Shown here piece by piece: positions 62,059-64,000 of a DNA stretch of 64,000 bases. Source of the DNA: Bacteroidales bacterium (GTDB taxonomy: Bacteria > Bacteroidota > Bacteroidia > Bacteroidales > F082); the NCBI GenBank assembly GCA_029983675.1, contig JASBYY010000001.1:1-64000 (forward strand). The letters run 5' to 3'. Under the pieces are notes generated by a model. That model was not told the DNA's origin, did not search any database, and saw only the letters and a program-made list of their open reading frames with translations. A program made the position numbers and the translations under genes. Every line of letters starts with the position of its first letter. Positions within the stretch are counted from its first letter, which is position 1.

Positions 62059-62113
62059 TTGCCGGGCATCTCCGTACTACAGCAAATGTAACGGCGGAGG
62101 TGCCCGATGGCAA
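62059..62113. other. Long inverted repeat downstream of the small unknown gene
   Basis: TTGCCGGGCATCTCCG (62059-62074) pairs with CGGAGGTGCCCGATGGCAA (62095-62113) apart from a three-base bulge and one G-U. The apex loop is about 20 bases. No T-tract follows, so it is a poor intrinsic terminator; it could be a mobile-element relic or RNA structure. The rest of 62043-62463 is AT-rich with no supported gene apart from the promoter noted below. Confidence 0.5.
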
Positions 62114-62394
62114 TCGATTCAGAATACATATATTAGAGTTGACGAACAAAAAGCCAATAAATGCATCAAATCAATCCGAAAACATCCAAAATAATTCAAG
62201 AACAACTTTGTTGTAAGAATTAGCTACGCTGAATGCACAGCATTTCAAAACTGTTTTCTTATCCATTTCCTTTTTCTGTCCAAGCTACAAAAATATTCGT
62301 AAATGAAACCATTTTATCGGATAAAAATAAGATATAAAATTCTGATTTCCAATTGATAATATGACAATCAGAATATTTTTACAAAAGGGGTTTC

Positions 62395-62440
62395 CGAATA
62401 TTCTAAGTATTGTATTTACAAATGTTGTATATTTGCTGCG
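62395..62440 (+). repeat. 46-bp promoter-region repeat, copy A
   Basis: CGAATATTC at the start, the common block ATGTTGTATATTTG near the end and GCG at the end match copy B (63919-63964) at 39 of 46 positions. The block contains the -7 box TATATTTG (62428-62435). Confidence 0.7.
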
Positions 62441-62463
62441 TAGATGAAGAATTTATCTGTCAT

Positions 62464-63391
62464 ATGGGGACGCAGCATATAGAAAGTGCCCTACAAATAA
62501 ATAAGAAAACAGTGGAAAAGTTTAAAATTTACTTTCTGAAGTTGTTGAAAAAATTAAGGTTATGGGGCTGCTTTAATTTTGTGTTTTCCAAAAAAGTGAA
62601 CAATGTGGAAGTTAAAATTCCTATTTTGGGTGATGTGGGGCTTACAAATATGGTATTGCAAAAAGAGTGGTTAAGATTTGCTTATTGAGATATTTGTTTC
62701 GGGTCAAAATACCAAAACTTTTGTTGATGTTGGCGTTAATATTGGGCAAACCTTGTTGCGGTTAAAAACAATCTGTCCAGAAGTTGAGTATTTAGGCTTC
62801 GAGCCGAACTCAACTTGTACAGCGTACTCACAAAAGTTGATCAAAGAAGATAAATTCAGAAATTGCACAATTCAAAATGTAGCTTTATCGACAGAAATAG
62901 GGATTTTGCAATTAGAGAAAGATAGTGACACGGACTCTCGTGCTTCGGTGGTTAGTAATTTACGACCCGATTATTTTTCAGTTAAAGAAAGCGTTTTGGC
63001 ATTAGACTATCAAAATTTTTATTTGGATAAAGTTGTGGGGTTTGTGAAAATTGACGTGGAAGGTGCCGAATACGAAGTGCTTAAAGGAATGGAGAAAGCA
63101 ATTAAAAAACACCAGCCGATTATAACTTGCGAAGTATTAGATAGTCATAATGCAGAAGTATTTAACTTCACACAAAAGCGAGCAACTGAACTTTGTGAAA
63201 TGTTGAAGTCTTGGAATTATAATATTATACGTTTGCAAACAGAATCGTCAGCGATTGTGAATTACGAGAAAATTGATACAATAAAGATTATTCAATGGAC
63301 ACCAGATTCGTATGCGTTTAATGACTATTTATTCTACCCTGCAAATGAAGAGAGTAGTGTAATTGAAAAGTTGAAAAAGATAGTACGGTAG
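62464..63391 (+). pseudogene. FkbM-type methyltransferase, frameshifted
   Basis: Two frames carry parts of one protein. The upstream frame (ATG 62464 to TGA at 62688) ends NNVEVKIPILGDVGLTNMVL, then QKEWLRFAY and a stop. The downstream frame (from about 62678) opens with LIEIFVSGQNTKTFVDVGVN, then IGQTLLRLK, the FkbM SAM-binding start, and continues VEYLGFEPNSTC, GFVKIDVEGAEYEVLKGMEK and WNYNIIRLQTES to 63391. The frames differ by +1 and overlap at about 62670-62690, so a single-base insertion (or two-base loss) near 62675-62685 would explain it. FkbM proteins methylate sugars or other groups in surface polysaccharide and secondary metabolite clusters. Confidence 0.8.
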
Positions 63392-63918
63392 TAAAATACG
63401 GCAGATAACACCGGCTATACTCCATAAGGGTTTCAGCGGTTTTCGGTCAGCATTTCACACCTCATGTTTTGTTGCTCGTGGATAGAGATTCGTCCCGTAA
63501 TCCCTTACTGCTGTTACACTCGCCTGTTATTGTTATTAGTATTTTATCAACCGCATATTTGCAATGGTTTGTAAGTTTTCCTGTTTTCGTCAATACAGTG
63601 ACCTCCAATCGGATTTTCTTGATTATGGAGAGCGAATTGTGTGTTTCTACAGCAGCGCCGATTTGTGTTGACCGCTGTGTGGAATGACATAATTGATAAG
63701 TGAGTGTTCAAAATTAAACTGCAGTATGTCTTGACTTCTGGACTTTGAGGGCCGTCTGTTCAGCAGTCCCGTGGTTTCATGTCCAATATGTAAACTAAAT
63801 TTGCTCATCTACCTATAAGCCTCATTGACGGCATTTCAAATCGCAGCAAGGCATGAACTTCTCGATGGAGATGCCCGATGATATTCAAAATAGCCTCTAA
63901 CCAAAAAGGTGTGAATTT
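63392..63918. other. Non-coding stretch before the right window edge
   Basis: About 530 bp with no frame of coding character on either strand; the longest open frame (about 70 codons at 63469) has no family features or promoter. I see nothing further in it apart from the promoter repeat that follows. Confidence 0.4.
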
Positions 63919-63964
63919 CGAATATTCGAAGCTTTATATTTACGAATGTTGTATATTTGGGGCG
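63919..63964 (+). repeat. 46-bp promoter-region repeat, copy B
   Basis: Includes the 12-base palindrome TCGAATATTCGA at its left end and the -7 box TATATTTG (63952-63959). Partner of 62395-62440. Both copies are followed within a few bases by ATGAAGAA. Confidence 0.7.
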
Positions 63965-63967
63965 TGA

Positions 63968-64000
63968 ATGAAGAAGTTGTGGGTTATTTTAGGACAAGAC
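63968..64000 (+). CDS. Start of a gene cut by the window end
   Basis: Eleven codons, MKKLWVILGQD, open to the edge, 8 bases after a TATATTTG -7 box. Too short to identify. The equivalent place after copy A reads MKNLSVIWGRSI and then stops. Confidence 0.4.
   Translation, partial: MKKLWVILGQD

Noticed and set aside
63469..63687. A 72-codon frame near the right end
   Set aside because: No promoter, family features or neighbours in support; likely chance.

Overview
The window looks like chromosomal DNA of a Bacteroidota bacterium, most likely order Bacteroidales. Evidence: many genes are preceded by the Bacteroidota sigma-70 -7 box TAnnTTTG (best case TTG-N19-TATTTTTG at 16042-16071); Shine-Dalgarno sites are mostly poor; the F-type ATPase genes run atpD-atpC-(small membrane protein)-atpB-E-F-H-A-G, with a short epsilon subunit and an N-terminally extended AtpB; the order rpsU-xerC-raiA-tRNAs-tuf-tRNA-Trp-secE-nusG-rplKAJL-rpoBC fits; there is a TonB receptor with a carboxypeptidase-like N-domain next to a DUF4374 lipoprotein. 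I cannot fix the genus.

Layout. 1-815: remnant of a group II intron with clear domains V and VI but no reverse transcriptase. 816-9100: housekeeping genes, namely a P-loop kinase/dCMP deaminase fusion, a LOG-type phosphoribohydrolase, MTA/SAH nucleosidase, an M20 amidohydrolase, a four-subunit 2-oxoacid:ferredoxin oxidoreductase operon and a PLP aminotransferase. 9146-14333: two tRNA-Val genes with their own terminators, two outer-membrane proteins (one an internal tandem duplication) and a dipeptidyl peptidase IV. 14445-29243: the large translation/transcription block with five tRNAs. 29338-32555: two DUF2079 membrane proteins whose first three quarters are almost identical at DNA level. 32636-39925: F1Fo ATP synthase operon on the minus strand.

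40166-59924 is the accessory part of most interest. A TetR-type gene with two TGAAC-N3-GTTCA palindromes, one beside its promoter and one over its start codon, heads about 17 tightly packed same-strand genes: an RND/MMPL pump, two paralogous ICMT-like membrane methyltransferases, a transglutaminase-like protein, two half-size ABC exporters, small lipid-binding-like proteins, a polytopic membrane protein, two SAM methyltransferases, an alpha/beta hydrolase, a metallo-beta-lactamase-fold hydrolase, a LolA-like periplasmic protein and a DUF1302-like outer-membrane protein. A TonB receptor and a DUF4374 lipoprotein follow. Together these could form an envelope-spanning route for modifying and moving a hydrophobic or metal-chelating small molecule; the substrate cannot be read from sequence. 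A REP-associated transposase carrying REP-like hairpins inside its own reading frame sits in the middle of the operon.

60130-64000: a C69 dipeptidase, an unrecognised small protein, a frameshifted FkbM-type methyltransferase, and a 46-bp promoter-proximal repeat that recurs before a gene running off the window end.
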